Source: a virus. Taken from it: a DNA stretch of 22,851 nt. Below the pieces are notes generated by a model. That model was not told the origin of the DNA. It searched no databases and saw nothing but the letters and a program-made list of their open reading frames with translations. Made by a program: the position numbers and the translations under genes. The DNA is taken from the IMG/VR virus record IMGVR_UViG_3300046514_000398, positions 1-22,851 of that record. The stretch is one strand, 5' to 3'. This document shows, piece by piece, positions 6,979 through 16,410 of the stretch (position 1 is the stretch's first letter; each line of letters begins with the position of its first letter).

Positions 6979-9900
6979 CGTCTTGGTGCTGGTGATACCA
7001 AATCAAATCCGGTCTGCTCCATCGGCTTCGCTTTTGCCTGAGCCTTCTGCGCTGCGAGCCGCTGTTGAATTCCCGATTCGAGCATCGGCACTTTTCCGAT
7101 TTCCTTCCGGTAGTCGCCCAAGTCCAGGCGTCCCCAAGCGTTGTCGGCCCAATGTTGTTTTTCGGCGAACCACATGCCGCCTTGGAGCGCGTCCGGCTGC
7201 ACACCGAGTTGCTTCGCTGCTTCGCGGAAAACTTCCTGCGACAAAGCAAAGTCTGCATCGTTGACGCCGGTCGAGTTCTTCGGCAGAATTCGCCAGCGAG
7301 GATTTGCGTCCTGGTAGCCCAAGCGTCGCATTGTGCGGTCTGCCCAAACGTCAATCGTCGCTTCGTGCCCGGTGCCTAGAAGATTCTGCACGAAGTTCTG
7401 AGTCTTCGGCCCCTGGGTCTGCTCCAGCCATTGCCGAGCGAAAACCTGGAGCACTGCGTCAGAGTGCATCCCGTAAAGTTTCCCGTTGGACTGCTTCGGG
7501 CGCAGGTCAAATTTCTCCGTCCAGTTCTTCAGAAAATTCGCTTCTGACTGGACGCCTTCGGGCTCCTGCTTTTTCAACCATTTTTCCCAGGAGCCGTCTT
7601 TCACTTTTTCCAGACCCTCTTCGAACTTTTTGATTTGCTTGTCGAACCGGCCAGCCTTGTAACCCTGGAGCGCGTCATTGGCGAAAGCGAAATTCGTGTC
7701 CGGGTTGTTATTCGGCGAAGTGGCTGCCAGCAATTCCGCCATCATTTGCGCGTGCTTTCCGTAGACCCTCTTGAGTTGCGGAGTGAATTCGGAATACCAC
7801 TTGAGGCCCTCTTTAAAATACGGATGGTCTATCCATTTCTTCGCTTCCTCAACGAGCTTTGCGGCGTAAGTCTTCACTGCCTCTGGCCTGTCCATTCCCT
7901 TAATCAGGGGAGCGTTGACAATGTCGGAAGAAATTTGCGGGTCCACCAATTCGCCCGCCTTGTTGCGGACCTTATTCGGGACAGTCGCCTCCGGGTAATA
8001 GTCCCGAAGTTCCTGGGTGCCCATTTCGGAAACCTGTTTCGTAGACAGAGCATTTTTCTCTTCGCCGCCTAAAAGACTTTGCTGCTTCGCCTCTCTCTTG
8101 AGAGGGATTCGGCGAGCGAAATCAACGCCCATGCTGAACGCTGGCCCGCCGGGCACCTGGGAGTAGAAATCCAGGTTCTTTGCCTCTTTGCCTACCACGG
8201 TGTTATCGTGGTTCACCGGCGACAGAGTGCCGTCGTTGTAAATAAGACCCTTGTTTGTCAACACGGACTCTTGCCCGTATTTATTGCCCCACTCCGTGGC
8301 CTGCTCCTGAGTCATTCCCGGCACGATGAAATTCTTGCCCTGGTCAACGCCCTTGTAATTGCCTTTGACTTCGATGGGGTCGAACCCTGCGTCGCGCAAC
8401 TCTTTTTCAAGCTGGTCGTTCGCCTCAACATTGACTTTGTCAGTGCCCGCGCCTTTGCTCTCCTGCGTCGCAGTGAATAGCGCCCAACCGGGTTGCTTCA
8501 AAGCGTCCGCAAGTTTGGTTTCGTCTTTGAAGTCTTCCGCCTTGGGTGCCTGAAAAGCTGCCTCCGCCATTGAAGGCTCTGCAATGGTGTGCCCCCGGTC
8601 GTCAGTAATTCCTTTGCCGGTTGCGTTGGCGAGTTCTTCCATCGCGCCTTGCTGCTTCGGTGAAAGTCCCCGGTGCTCTGCGGCGATGTAGCCGCTCATG
8701 TTGGCCAGCCGGGCGTAGCCTTTGCCAAGCGCGCCCTCAACGGCTCCGTTCTTGTGCTCTCGTGCGCCTTCGATATTGTGACCGGCCCAAAAAAGATGCG
8801 AGTCGTGCGCATTGTAAATATCTCCGCTTGGGTGCATCCACATGGACGCGTATCGGGTCGCGTTGCGAACGTTCTCCAGGTCGTTGATTTTGTCAGCCTT
8901 CGGCGGCTGCGCTTGAAACTCCGGCTTGTTCGGGTCGAACGTCCCACGATTGTCTGTGGACTTCACCTGCTCCGGACGGAATGCGATGTAATGGTCCGTG
9001 CCCTTCTGCAAGCCCATCCCAGGAAATTCCTGGTCAGCGTTTTTCAGAACGATGCCGTCGAAACCCATGTTCTCGAAAACTTGCCGGGCGAATTCAGGCG
9101 AAGCGAGAGTCCCGGTCTTTGCTGTCCCGGCAGATTCCGGCATATTAGCTTCAGTCACGGCGTCAGACGCTCTTAACATTCTGGCGGCTTCATACGCCGA
9201 TACGCCGTCGATTCCGTTTTTAGAAACTTCATTCCACACTTCTTGACCGTCCAGACCAAACTCCGGCGCGGTCTTCAAAATCGAATTATAAAGGTCCATT
9301 GCACTGCCGCCTTCGGTGCCAGTATTTTCGTCGTATTCGTAATTGAATTCAGTGCCTCCCTTGCGGTCTAGCACGACCGGATTTTCCATCTTCAGGTAGG
9401 CCGCGATGGTGCGCGGTTCTGGTCCAACAAGTTTTTCTCTGGCAACGTCTGCAAGCTGTGAGCGCGTTAGCCCTTTGTATTCTTCGCTGTCGAGCCGGTC
9501 TGTCAGGGTCTCAATTCTACTCCTCAAGTCCGGCCCAACGCCTTCGTAATTTCCGGAAGCGTCGTTCGGGTCATCCGAAAAGTAGTGGCCCACGCCCATG
9601 AAATTCTCCGGGTTGCCGCGCTCATTGCTGAAGGCGTCAAACTGGTGCGTCGTGCCATGATAGACGACAATCGGTTTCTTGTCCTCGCCCACTACCTTCG
9701 ATTTGCCAAACCACTTTTTGAAGTATGGCGACTTCGTTCCCTTGTCGGTCCAAAGTTTTTCGGCGCGCTTCTCTTCGCCCTTCTCTGCACCGGCTGCTGT
9801 GGCTGGCTGAAAAGCAGCCTCCCCTGGGGAAAGCTGTTTCACTTTCGTCGAAGTGAACTTCGCAACCGCGTTATTCTCGCGGCTTAGGTAGCCCTCGTAA

Positions 9901-12900
9901 CCGGCATCCTGAATTCGCTTTTCGTAGAGCGACAGTGCGGCGCGTTGGTCCATCGGCGCATACCCGGCGGCTTCGAGTTCCTTGGAACTGGGATAGAATC
10001 CTTTGGGGTCTTGGTCAATGTCGTAAAGATTTCCGCGCTTCACTTCGGCCCGGTATCGCACGTCGCCCAGTCCGCCCTCTTTCTCGTAGCCCTTCGTCCC
10101 GAGATATGTCCGGGGAACATAAAGCTCCGGGTAATCCCGTTTGCGCGCCAGTTCAGCGCCAGCGACGCCGGTGCCGTGAAACTCCGGCTCCAGAGTCTTC
10201 AGGCCCTCAACATTCGAATAGTGGACAAGCTTTTCTTTGTCTTCTACCGGCTTCGCTTGAAAAGCTACTTCTGGCTTCGCCGGGACTGCGCCCTCTGCGG
10301 CAGTCGGGGGCCTGAGTTCCGGAAGCTTGAAACCTTTCTTCTCCAGCGAAGGCCCGTAGGTGGTTGACCGCGCAATAGGACCCCCTAAGTGGCTCAGGTC
10401 GTCCACTGCGGTAAGCTGCGGCGCAATTCCCATTCCGATTGAACTGAAATCCTGGTAGCCGTCGTGAGTGGCTCGGTATTTTTTGCCGTCCGGCCCCTCG
10501 ATTTCGATAGGGGTGCGCTCCATCGGTTTGAAACCGGCAGTAATAGAAAGCGTGTTGCCCCGGAACTGCGGAAGCTCCGGCGCGGGGGTCACCTTCTTAA
10601 TGTTGGCAACGTTCAACTGCTGCAAAACATTTTTCGGCTCCGGCAAACCCGGCGATGCTTTTTTCATCGCGTCTCGAAGCGGATTCACTTCTGCGATAGG
10701 CAAACCGGCAACGCCTATTTTCTCCGCTCCCGGCCCGGCGAACTGACGACCAGTCGGAGTGACTCTCCCCGGCGCGGTCGCCTCAGAAATTTCCTGCGCC
10801 TGCAAATTACGAGGCAGCTTCGTTCCCCTGGCAATATCCGTCCGAGGAACGGCGGAGAGTTGCCCCTTGCTGCTGAAAAGGTGGTTGATTAGGTCCGCTT
10901 CCTCCTGGGGTAGCGCGACGGGCTTCGCACCAGTCTTCTCCGGCGGAAACACGCCCGCGCGCGCCTGGGTGCCAGAGGGGACGACAAGCTCCTGGCCCGC
11001 GCCAGTAAAGCCGCCCATTTGATTCTGCACAAAGGTATTGACTGCCTTCTGAAAACGGTCCCATTCCGGCGGCGTAAGAGACCGCAGACCGGTGTCCGTT
11101 TTGAACGGCACAAGCCCCTGGATTTCGGGATGGTCCGAAACGTAGCGAAAAAAGTCATGCGCGTTCTGCTCGAAAATTCCGGGGTCCCAGCCGAGGATAG
11201 TATGTCCGCCGTCCTTCGTCGGCACTACCCGATAGGGGAAAAACTCTTTGCCGGTCTGACTCGTGGTGTCAATCTTTACGCCGCCGTTGTTCGCGATTGC
11301 GTCCGAAGTCGTCGCCAGGGCGTCTTTGACCGGCGGAGTGGTCGCAGTGTTGGCCATCTGCTGCGCTTCCTGAGCGGCCTGCTGCCTCTGCGCCTCAGTG
11401 GCGGGTATGGCGTGCGACGGGAGCGGAGCTACGGGCGGAGTTCCAGCCGGGGTAATGTCTGAAGCAGTGACGGGCGCATTTTCCCGCAAGCCTTTCGCTG
11501 CTTTCGCCTGCCCCTGCACCACTTTGTATTTCAGCGGCAGTTGCCCGTAGTCGGTCGTCCGTCCTGCGAGAGGCTCACCACCGAAAAACGAAATCATGTT
11601 CGCCACGCCGCGCCACATTTTCCCGCCGAGCGTGTTCGGGCTCTGGCCAGCCTTCATCCAGGCGTCGCCGTTCTCCGCGCGAATTTCGTCGCCGATATAG
11701 TTATCAACTACGCCCTGTTTTTCTTCCGGGGTGAGAACAGTTTCCCAAAGCGATTTTCCCTGCGCGTCTGCTGCCGATTGCGCGTCCGTAATTGCCTTCG
11801 CCTGCGCTGCGGGGTCCTCGATTCCAGCAATCAATTTTTCTCTCGCTGCTGCGTCGCCCTTGCCGGACTGCGTAATCACATAGGAGCCGGGGTCCGTGGT
11901 TAAAGTTCCATTTCCCGAGAGCCGCTTTGCGTATGACTCCAGGTATCCGTTCCACTCTTCCGGAGTGTAGGATTTTTTCGCTGCGTCGTTGAGCGCCTGG
12001 ACCGCATTCGCGCCGAGCACGTCATCCATTGCGTGCATTGCCTCATGAGGGGCGGCGTCCAGGTTACGGAAAAGGACAACCTTCCGGGTCACTCCGTTAT
12101 TGTCCTTCAAATTGAGCGCGTTGAATCCCTGCTGCTGAGAATAAAATTGCGCGTCGTCAGGAGACAGACCGGCTTTCTCCAACGCCGCCGGTAACTGGTC
12201 GGGCTGGCCTTCGGCGGGCCTGGGAACATAAAAAGCTTCTGTGTCGGAGCCGATTCCTTTTCCGAATCCCCGGACCGCGTTGATTCGAGTCTGTGTTCCC
12301 TTGTTCGCCGAGTTGTAGGCCGAGTTGTGTATCGCGCCGAGGGTGTTCGCAAAATTCCGAGTGTTGGGAACAAAAGTGCTTTCCCCGTAAGCCCTGGGAG
12401 CAATGATTTGCCCGCTGACTATCCTGGAGCCCATCCCCTTTGCAGCGCCAGCAGCGCCGAAGGCAGTCCCGAAAGGAATGAATCCGTCGCGGTCCGATGG
12501 TTTGTCTGTGGTGACTGCCAATAGACCGGCGTCAAACGCAGCGCCGGTGCCGAGACTGGCCACTGCTGCGGGAGTCGATTCTAAAATGTCGCGAGCGGCC
12601 TGCACTCCTCGTCCGGTGACTTCCTCCGCCGGGCCTGCAATCTGTTTTCCGAATTCCGCAATCCTGCCGCCGTATTTCTCCCCGAGCCGAGGGATTTGCT
12701 CCAAAGCTTTTTCACCGAGCCCGCCTAAAATTGCCCCGGCGACTCCGCCGTGATGCGCGCCGGTCGCTGCGCCGATAAGAGGAGCAACGGTCTTGAAGGT
12801 CGGCGAGGACGTGACTTTTTCAATTCCTGCCCCGGTCTTCTCAGCAGCTACGCCGGTGCCCTGCATCGTCCTGCCGAATGCCACTCTTGCGGCTGCGCCA

Positions 12901-13985
12901 ACGTCCAGCGGTTTCGCTGCCGGTAGCGCGGCAATATCTTGCGCTGCCGCCGGGATGACAGATTCCCCAGCCACTTTGCCTAAAACTTTTGCTCCCGCTC
13001 TTGCGGCTGCGCCTGCGGTCTCAAATGCAAGACCCATACCCTTCCAAACGAACGGCGAACCAGCGGCAGCCTCCGAAACTTTCTCCGGACGAATTGGTTT
13101 GCCCGCTTCCGCCAATGCGGCAACGGTGTCCTTCAGTCCAGGAATGTTTCCACTAGCAGCGCGCGCCATCGTGCCACGATTTGCAATCTCATTGACAAGC
13201 GCATGGTCCATGTCGGCAGACGTGTAATCCTTGGGGCTCGGTGCCGCGCCAATCCACTGAGCCGCTTTCTTGCCCGCCTTGACTGCCATTTCCCCGAGGC
13301 CGAGGAGCCCGGTCGCCGTGCCTGCGGCTCCTTCGGTTTGCTCCCGCAGCCGGTTATAAAAAGTGTCTCGCTCTTCCGGCGTGAGTTCCTGGTGAAACAA
13401 AGCCTTGACTGCGACTGGCGAATCCTTCAGCGCCTTCACCGTGTTCGCCGCCCACCCAAACATTCCCTTGCCGGTTTCAACAGCGGCTTTTTTGACTCCC
13501 TCGACAGAGAGCCCGGTGAACATACCTTGCTGCTGAAGCTTATTGAGCGCGAGCTTGGTCTTGTCCCAAACTTCTTGAGAAGATTTCGTCTCCGGGTCGG
13601 ACTGCTGATAAAGCGCTACGGGGTCGAATTGGGGATTTGCCTTTGCTGAGGCAACCAGTTCATCAACCGTCATGTCTTTAAGAGAATTCCCCGCCGCCGG
13701 AGGAGGGGGCGCGGTCTGGCTAGTTGCTTCGCTCGCCTGTTCCGGAGTGATGACCCCAGCCGGAGGGGGAGGCGTCGAAATGGCTGCCTGCGTCTGTTCG
13801 GGCGTGAGCGTTCCCGCCGGAGGAGGCGGAGTAGCAGCCGGAGGCGGAGCAGTCATTTGCTCAAACTCGCCAACCTGGGGGAGACCTGGAGACAGGGCAG
13901 TTGTCGGCGATGGCGTCGTTGCCTGGACAGCAACGGGTGCATTCGCCGTTCCACTTGCAAAGGGAACTGGTAACACGTCGGGCAT
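6975..13985 (-). CDS. Giant polyvalent virion protein (2336 residues) with zincin, two ADP-ribosyltransferase-like and other modules
   Basis: Start chosen at ATG 13985, four bases after the previous stop. A TTG at 14042 would add 19 residues over the upstream gene. The N-terminus is Pro-rich with a repeated TPPPPAG-x-x-TPEQ unit. Long Gly/Ala-rich, partly hydrophobic segments follow. Residues 647-651 read HEAMH, the zinc-binding HExxH of metallopeptidases. About residues 1252-1385 (LVHYSN... HGTGVAG) look like an ADP-ribosyltransferase fold. Residues 1440-1685 (VVYHGTTHQFDAF, GVGHYFSDD, then HYIAFRPEQVKS) match the ART-PolyVal type well. Residues 1815-1940 resemble DUF3293. From about 2015 on, a helical module (YGKHAQMMAELLAATSP at 2075, GPKTQNFVQNLLG, ATIDVWADRTMRRLG with Asp2212) recalls helix-hairpin-helix glycosylase-like domains. 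Such proteins are thought to be injected with phage DNA and to act on host defence or metabolism. That role is inferred here. Confidence 0.85.
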   Translation of the reverse strand: MPDVLPVPFASGTANAPVAVQATTPSPTTALSPGLPQVGEFEQMTAPPPAATPPPPAGTLTPEQTQAAISTPPPPAGVITPEQASEATSQTAPPPPAAGNSLKDMTVDELVASAKANPQFDPVALYQQSDPETKSSQEVWDKTKLALNKLQQQGMFTGLSVEGVKKAAVETGKGMFGWAANTVKALKDSPVAVKALFHQELTPEERDTFYNRLREQTEGAAGTATGLLGLGEMAVKAGKKAAQWIGAAPSPKDYTSADMDHALVNEIANRGTMARAASGNIPGLKDTVAALAEAGKPIRPEKVSEAAAGSPFVWKGMGLAFETAGAAARAGAKVLGKVAGESVIPAAAQDIAALPAAKPLDVGAAARVAFGRTMQGTGVAAEKTGAGIEKVTSSPTFKTVAPLIGAATGAHHGGVAGAILGGLGEKALEQIPRLGEKYGGRIAEFGKQIAGPAEEVTGRGVQAARDILESTPAAVASLGTGAAFDAGLLAVTTDKPSDRDGFIPFGTAFGAAGAAKGMGSRIVSGQIIAPRAYGESTFVPNTRNFANTLGAIHNSAYNSANKGTQTRINAVRGFGKGIGSDTEAFYVPRPAEGQPDQLPAALEKAGLSPDDAQFYSQQQGFNALNLKDNNGVTRKVVLFRNLDAAPHEAMHAMDDVLGANAVQALNDAAKKSYTPEEWNGYLESYAKRLSGNGTLTTDPGSYVITQSGKGDAAAREKLIAGIEDPAAQAKAITDAQSAADAQGKSLWETVLTPEEKQGVVDNYIGDEIRAENGDAWMKAGQSPNTLGGKMWRGVANMISFFGGEPLAGRTTDYGQLPLKYKVVQGQAKAAKGLRENAPVTASDITPAGTPPVAPLPSHAIPATEAQRQQAAQEAQQMANTATTPPVKDALATTSDAIANNGGVKIDTTSQTGKEFFPYRVVPTKDGGHTILGWDPGIFEQNAHDFFRYVSDHPEIQGLVPFKTDTGLRSLTPPEWDRFQKAVNTFVQNQMGGFTGAGQELVVPSGTQARAGVFPPEKTGAKPVALPQEEADLINHLFSSKGQLSAVPRTDIARGTKLPRNLQAQEISEATAPGRVTPTGRQFAGPGAEKIGVAGLPIAEVNPLRDAMKKASPGLPEPKNVLQQLNVANIKKVTPAPELPQFRGNTLSITAGFKPMERTPIEIEGPDGKKYRATHDGYQDFSSIGMGIAPQLTAVDDLSHLGGPIARSTTYGPSLEKKGFKLPELRPPTAAEGAVPAKPEVAFQAKPVEDKEKLVHYSNVEGLKTLEPEFHGTGVAGAELARKRDYPELYVPRTYLGTKGYEKEGGLGDVRYRAEVKRGNLYDIDQDPKGFYPSSKELEAAGYAPMDQRAALSLYEKRIQDAGYEGYLSRENNAVAKFTSTKVKQLSPGEAAFQPATAAGAEKGEEKRAEKLWTDKGTKSPYFKKWFGKSKVVGEDKKPIVVYHGTTHQFDAFSNERGNPENFMGVGHYFSDDPNDASGNYEGVGPDLRSRIETLTDRLDSEEYKGLTRSQLADVAREKLVGPEPRTIAAYLKMENPVVLDRKGGTEFNYEYDENTGTEGGSAMDLYNSILKTAPEFGLDGQEVWNEVSKNGIDGVSAYEAARMLRASDAVTEANMPESAGTAKTGTLASPEFARQVFENMGFDGIVLKNADQEFPGMGLQKGTDHYIAFRPEQVKSTDNRGTFDPNKPEFQAQPPKADKINDLENVRNATRYASMWMHPSGDIYNAHDSHLFWAGHNIEGAREHKNGAVEGALGKGYARLANMSGYIAAEHRGLSPKQQGAMEELANATGKGITDDRGHTIAEPSMAEAAFQAPKAEDFKDETKLADALKQPGWALFTATQESKGAGTDKVNVEANDQLEKELRDAGFDPIEVKGNYKGVDQGKNFIVPGMTQEQATEWGNKYGQESVLTNKGLIYNDGTLSPVNHDNTVVGKEAKNLDFYSQVPGGPAFSMGVDFARRIPLKREAKQQSLLGGEEKNALSTKQVSEMGTQELRDYYPEATVPNKVRNKAGELVDPQISSDIVNAPLIKGMDRPEAVKTYAAKLVEEAKKWIDHPYFKEGLKWYSEFTPQLKRVYGKHAQMMAELLAATSPNNNPDTNFAFANDALQGYKAGRFDKQIKKFEEGLEKVKDGSWEKWLKKQEPEGVQSEANFLKNWTEKFDLRPKQSNGKLYGMHSDAVLQVFARQWLEQTQGPKTQNFVQNLLGTGHEATIDVWADRTMRRLGYQDANPRWRILPKNSTGVNDADFALSQEVFREAAKQLGVQPDALQGGMWFAEKQHWADNAWGRLDLGDYRKEIGKVPMLESGIQQRLAAQKAQAKAKPMEQTGFDLVSPAPRR
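13737..13832 (-). repeat. Pro-rich repeat coding TPPPPAG-x-x-TPEQ in the giant protein
   Basis: Two 39-base units (13794-13832 and 13737-13775, 57 bases apart) encode TPPPPAGTLTPEQ and TPPPPAGVITPEQ. A third, shorter piece (APPPPAAG) follows in the protein. The units differ at wobble positions, so this is an old duplication kept at protein level. It probably forms a flexible Pro-rich arm at the N-terminus of the polyvalent protein. Confidence 0.7.
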
Positions 13986-13989
13986 AATT

Positions 13990-15489
13990 TTATTGCGGCC
14001 AATGACGACCGTCAGGAGCAACCCAAGAAGGGACTCCGCCAACCATTCCCGGCTTTAATCCAGGAACAGAAGCGGACCACGCCGGGAGAGCAGCAGCAGC
14101 GGGTGCAGAACCAGCAGCAGCGGCAGCGGCAGCGGGTGCGGCAGCCGAAGGTGCAGCGGCAGAACCTTCGACAGGATACCGAGCAACCAAACTCCGCTCA
14201 TGCGATAAAAGTTGCGTCTGTGGAACGTCCCGCAAAACTTCGGCGGCGTTGCCTTCGATGGCGGAAATATTGTCCTGGCCGATTGCAATTAGCCGCGCGC
14301 GCACTTCGGGAGGAAACGCGTGTTCCTTGGTGAGCGTGGCTTTGATATTGTAGAGACGCTCCATCAGAGGAACCGCGTCCTCAATGTTCGTCACTTTATA
14401 TTCGCCAGCGGCAGCCCTAGCGCCTCCGCCCCCACTCTTGAGAGACAGTTGCATGACCGTGTTCGCGAGGGTCGTATCGTTCTGCGGCGTCGGGCCGGGC
14501 AGCTTGTAGCGCTCCACAGTGTTATGAAATTGCCGGATGATGCCCATGCTGGATTTCCAGTCCGTCACTGGCGTATCTTTGCGCGCGGTCTCCGCAACTT
14601 GCTGCGGTTCGGTCCCCGGCTCCGGCGCGATTTGTTCGCCTGGGGCAGTCGTCCCGGCTACGCTTGGATACGTCGAAGCCCCCGCCGTAGGCATTACCAT
14701 CGAAGGAGCCGGAGTAGAAGGCGCGCTGGGAGCGGCAGGTTGAACCAATCCGCTCGAAGATTGCCCGCTGGTCTGAGATTTTGCAGCGGGCTTCATCAAC
14801 ACGCTTAGAGCCTGCTGCCGGAGTCCGTGGTAATATTCAAACGCATCCGAGCCGGGAGAAATATCTTCGCGCAAAGCGTTTCTGGTGACCGCGCGCTTAA
14901 TCCCTTTGTCGTCGGTTTGGATTTGCGGAGGGCCGACAGGAGTCAGACCTTGAGCCGCGATTTGCTGAAGCGTCCCCGCCCTGGTGTAAACCCGGCCCGC
15001 GTCCGCCACGGCGTCGTAGTCCACTTCCTTTGTCGGGTTGCCTTCCTTGTCGGTTTTATAAATCGGCGGGTTGTATTGGAGATACTGGTCAATCGCCTGC
15101 TTGTTCAACAGGTCCGCCTGCTCTTTGCCCAGCTTCGCTTGAGCAAATTGGGACTCTGACGGTAACAACTGAGACTGAGCGTGTGCTTGCTGCGCTTGCA
15201 GTTGCGCCTGCGCTGTCACTGCGGAGCGCTGAGCCTGCCGGGCCTGAATAGCTTCAGGAGAAACATACTCTCCCATTTCCTGCATCAGCGCTTTTCGTTT
15301 GGACTTCGCGGCGTTGTCAACGCGGTCCAAAATGTCGTTCATTGTGATGGACCCGTTGCGAAACGAGTTCACCAAATTTTCTACAGCGCCCGCGCCCACG
15401 ACGGACGGGTCCGCGCTAGTCACTAAGGGCTGCGCAGCCATTCCGGCGTTCACTGTTTCTTGCTGGTCTCCTGCTCCACCGATAGGCAT
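13990..15489 (-). CDS. Putative ejection-type virion protein, Gln/Ala-rich (499 residues)
   Basis: No known domain was recognised. Residues of about 35-130 are helical and rich in Gln, Ala and charged residues (coiled-coil-like, around ARQAQRSAVTAQAQLQAQQ), followed by NPPIYKTDKEGNPTKEVDYD. The middle is Pro/Ser/Ala-rich, and another helical part spans about 310-430. Near the C-terminus is a poly-Ala stretch (GCn repeats at about 14090-14160) and a short ending with Trp/Pro. The composition and position just before the giant polyvalent gene suggest an internal virion or DNA-ejection protein. The start has the best conventional Shine-Dalgarno site of the block. The stop (TAA) is followed after four bases by the ATG of the polyvalent gene. 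Confidence 0.7.
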   Translation of the reverse strand: MPIGGAGDQQETVNAGMAAQPLVTSADPSVVGAGAVENLVNSFRNGSITMNDILDRVDNAAKSKRKALMQEMGEYVSPEAIQARQAQRSAVTAQAQLQAQQAHAQSQLLPSESQFAQAKLGKEQADLLNKQAIDQYLQYNPPIYKTDKEGNPTKEVDYDAVADAGRVYTRAGTLQQIAAQGLTPVGPPQIQTDDKGIKRAVTRNALREDISPGSDAFEYYHGLRQQALSVLMKPAAKSQTSGQSSSGLVQPAAPSAPSTPAPSMVMPTAGASTYPSVAGTTAPGEQIAPEPGTEPQQVAETARKDTPVTDWKSSMGIIRQFHNTVERYKLPGPTPQNDTTLANTVMQLSLKSGGGGARAAAGEYKVTNIEDAVPLMERLYNIKATLTKEHAFPPEVRARLIAIGQDNISAIEGNAAEVLRDVPQTQLLSHERSLVARYPVEGSAAAPSAAAPAAAAAAAGSAPAAAALPAWSASVPGLKPGMVGGVPSWVAPDGRHWPQ

Positions 15490-15492
15490 AAA

Positions 15493-16407
15493 TTAAATTC
15501 CTCCTTGCATCAACATTGTTGACGGTCTTCCAGCGCCGCCGTAGCTCGCACCGTAGCTCGCAGCCGGGGAAACCCATCCCGAAGTAGTATTCGGATTCCA
15601 CATTGCATTTGTGTTCTGCTGGCCCACCGAGCTTTGAATCTGCGGAGGATACGCGGGCGAAAGTGCAGCAGCTTGGGCAGTGCGGTTTGCCTGAGCGGCA
15701 GATTGATTCAGCACGCGCTGATAAGCAGAAGCAGAGGCCCAGTCTGGATTTACTGCTGAACCAAAAGCTCCGCCGGTCGGATTCGCAACCGGATTTTGAG
15801 AGTTCCATCGGGCGTTCCAATTCGCCGCGCCGGTCTGCATGATGGATTGCTCCATCAGGTTACGCCGGGCGTATTCCTGCGATGCGTATGCCTGAGCCAT
15901 GATGGTTGCTGGGTCCGCCGCTCCACCAGTCAAAGAGCCAACGCCAGTGTTTGCCTGATTCAAAAGACTCTGATAGTTCGGCCCCAAAATATTTGCCAGG
16001 AGAGACGTATACGCCGATTGGTTGCTGCCGGGCGTTTGCGCGGCCATCGGAGTTGCTCCCGCTTGCAGCGGTCCGTGAACCGTGGCACCGGCGGGATAAG
16101 AGCCGAAAACTGTTCCGCCTGGAGCCCCGCCTCCGCCTACTAATGGAGCCGCAGCAGCGACGCTACCCGTTCCGGTAAAAAGTCCTCCGCCCGTGCCTGC
16201 CCCAAGGTTTATATTATCAGAGCCAGAAGCTAACTGCGCGGCCACTGAGGGCGCGATTGTGCTTCCGGCAACGCTGCCCGTTCCGCTAAAAATTCCGCCC
16301 ATTCCGCTCGCGTCGCGGCTGGCAGGATTGTCAGTCGTCGCAACGCCCGGTTGAATTGAGGGAGTCAGCGATTTCGAAGTCCAGGCTCTTGTAAGGTTGA
16401 TTGCCAT
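15493..16407 (-). CDS. Putative virion protein, Gly/Ala/Ser-rich (304 residues)
   Basis: No known domain. The N-terminal third contains two copies of a short unit, GIFSGTGSVAG and GLFTGTGSVAA, about 40 residues apart. The middle is helical (about residues 135-200, SLLANILGPNYQSLLNQANTG, then AQAYASQEYARRNLMEQS) and the C-terminus is Asn/Gln/Ser/Tyr-rich. The composition resembles ejection or internal virion proteins of short-tailed phages. The ATG follows the upstream stop by three bases (TAA-GGT-ATG). The AAGG there is too close for an ideal ribosome-binding site, so coupling to the upstream gene is likely. Its stop overlaps the ribosome-binding region of the next gene. Confidence 0.68.
   Translation of the reverse strand: MAINLTRAWTSKSLTPSIQPGVATTDNPASRDASGMGGIFSGTGSVAGSTIAPSVAAQLASGSDNINLGAGTGGGLFTGTGSVAAAAPLVGGGGAPGGTVFGSYPAGATVHGPLQAGATPMAAQTPGSNQSAYTSLLANILGPNYQSLLNQANTGVGSLTGGAADPATIMAQAYASQEYARRNLMEQSIMQTGAANWNARWNSQNPVANPTGGAFGSAVNPDWASASAYQRVLNQSAAQANRTAQAAALSPAYPPQIQSSVGQQNTNAMWNPNTTSGWVSPAASYGASYGGAGRPSTMLMQGGI
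15500..15506 (-). promoter_or_regulatory. Strong ribosome-binding site (AAGGAGG) for the 499-residue protein
   Basis: AAGGAGG lies ten bases before ATG 15489, inside the last codons of the upstream gene (whose C-terminus reads QGGI). It shows that the host ribosome uses canonical anti-Shine-Dalgarno pairing. That matters when judging the equally strong site upstream of the AAC codon at 17401-17403. Confidence 0.8.
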
Positions 16408-16410
16408 ACC

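Noticed and set aside
13983-14042. TTG start at 14042 for the giant protein
   Set aside because: It would overlap the upstream gene by 53 bases with no ribosome-binding site. The ATG at 13985 follows the upstream stop by four bases, as in the rest of the operon.
13672-14058. 128-residue Gly-rich frame on the + strand
   Set aside because: It is the antisense of the Pro-rich repeats of the giant protein, where CCN codons read as Gly-rich on the other strand.
14090-14160. GCn-type repeat region as a microsatellite or regulatory repeat
   Set aside because: It codes for a poly-Ala/Pro stretch of the 499-residue protein in frame. No regular unit beyond the codon triplet is seen.
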